Positions 62,972-64,000 of a stretch of 64,000 bases of DNA are shown piece after piece (position 1 is the first letter of the stretch; the number at the start of each line of letters is the position of its first letter). A program made the position numbers and the translations under genes. The stretch covers positions 19,683,523 to 19,747,522 of the forward strand of contig CM065180.1 of assembly GCA_033026295.1 (NCBI GenBank), read 5' to 3'. This DNA is from Channa striata. Taxonomy: Eukaryota; Chordata; Actinopteri; Anabantiformes; Channidae. The notes beneath the pieces were generated by a model. It was not told where the DNA came from and searched no databases. It worked only from the letters and a program-made list of their open reading frames with translations.

Positions 62972-64000
62972 GTACGTCCGCATCACTCACTTTCTCTGCT
63001 TTTACTCCGCGCTGCTTCACGCACTTTACTCCCGCAAATCCCTCCACCGTCGCTAATATTCAGCCTCTGTCCGCTTTTTTAAAAACATTTTTTCTATTTT
63101 TACCACGTGGCTCCGACGGGAAGTTTTGGAATCACTTCTTGTATAAGTTGCTGTAAACGTGTCACCTGCAGCGCTTTGTCAGTTGCCTAACCGGATATAA
63201 ATAGGTCCGAGGCCGTGGTTTGGATAATCTCCCATATGCAGCTGATTTTTCTGCTCATGGCTTCGCAGAAAAGGCGAAGCTGCTCAGTGTGTTCGGAGAC
63301 TGATATGTTTCAAACTTTGTGATCAGGGTCCGAACTGTCAGTCACGCCGCTGAGCAGCAGCGTTAGTGCTTTTACTCATGGATGTTTTATGAAAATAAAA
63401 AGTCTGAATCTGCTGCAGGTCTCTAAAGCTCCAACATCTGCATCTGCTTTTTATGAGAATCTAAATATAATGAGTTTAAGACTCTGTCCAGACACAGTAC
63501 TTTGTGTTTCTGACAGCAGATAAACAGAAAGGAGGAGGAGGATGATGATGATGATGATGATGATGATGGCAGAGTGAGTGTTGACCTCCGGTCTGTGAGG
63601 ACTTTTCTCACTGTTTGATCGTTTCTTAAAACTTATTTTAAATATGCAAGAGTCTTAAAATCTGAAAATGATTTTAAAGTCTCTTTTGCTCCTCTTTGGC
63701 CTCCCTCCAGCTGTTGGCTCCTCCTTCTGTAGTTCACCATCGTGAAGTTGCTTATTACTCTGAGGTTGACTTCCTAAATATTCACAGTGGGGCACGTCAT
63801 GCTGGTGCGTGCACACGTGAGAAGGGTTTCCTCGTGGAGTCTGCACACGCATCACTCAGACAGGAAAAAACAGGGGACAACACGCCTCGATTAACCCTTC
63901 AGCGTTGGAGCTTTGACCATAAAACTGACAGCACATGTGGATCTGGGGTGTATGTAAATATTTTCTCTAAAAACTCAGTCCAAGTTCAAGTGTCTCGTTC
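62972..64000 (+). other. First intron of the right-edge gene
   Basis: Reads as intron. It has a (GAG)n(GAT)n run at 63531-63568. No second exon is recognised before the window ends. Confidence 0.5.
63531..63568. repeat. (GAG)n(GAT)n microsatellite
   Basis: Trinucleotide run GGAGGAGGAG passing into GATGATGAT. Confidence 0.9.

Noticed and set aside
1..64000. CRISPR arrays, operons, phage or viral genes, tRNA or rRNA genes
   Set aside because: None seen. The window is vertebrate intron-exon sequence throughout, and the only repeats are transposon fragments and microsatellites.

Overview
This window is teleost fish nuclear DNA. The genes are split into many short exons with consensus splice sites, the introns are AT-rich, and the interspersed repeats are of fish type (LINE2-like and RTE-like tails, a hAT MITE, many CA/TG microsatellites). 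Protein-level matches to vertebrate families are strong. I rebuilt every gene by hand from splice sites, reading phase and remembered family sequences. No database search was run.

Layout, left to right. (1) 379-13983 (+): sez6l2, a neuronal type I membrane protein with three CUB and five Sushi domains, 891 aa, followed by a 3' UTR to about 15.25 kb. (2) 15.6-21.25 kb (+): kctd13, a BTB adaptor for Cullin-3, 331 aa. (3) 21856-26637 (+): hirip3, a histone chaperone with a CHZ motif, 428 aa. (4) 28170-29626 (+): antkmt (fam173a), a mitochondrial lysine methyltransferase, 230 aa. (5) 32632-46165 (+): xpo6, the actin/profilin exportin, 1152 aa. (6) 47850-49612 (+): nme4, a mitochondrial nucleoside diphosphate kinase, 202 aa. 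(7) 50994-56734 (-): an EPS8-family gene, convergent with nme4, whose 13 visible exons give a 529-aa protein without the usual N-terminal PTB domain. (8) 57-62.4 kb: repeat-rich intergenic DNA with decayed LINE2-like pieces. (9) About 62.65-62.97 kb (+): a TATA/CCAAT/GC-box promoter and a first exon that ends at an ATG followed by a splice donor; the rest of that gene lies beyond the window.

The genes do not form one pathway. They are a conserved block: in human, SEZ6L2, KCTD13 and HIRIP3 are on 16p11.2, XPO6 is also on proximal 16p, and ANTKMT and NME4 are on 16p13.3. For all seven genes the exon lengths add up to an intact frame, with no frameshift or internal stop.

I found no prokaryote-style system, CRISPR array, virus or tRNA. 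The items most worth a second look are a hAT MITE with an exact 8-bp target duplication, a TIR element with perfect 17-bp ends and a degenerate relative 46 kb away, TTAGC/GCTAA clusters at the starts of kctd13 and xpo6, a GC-AG intron in hirip3, a perfect 14-bp hairpin just before nme4 exon 2, and the PTB-less EPS8-like gene.
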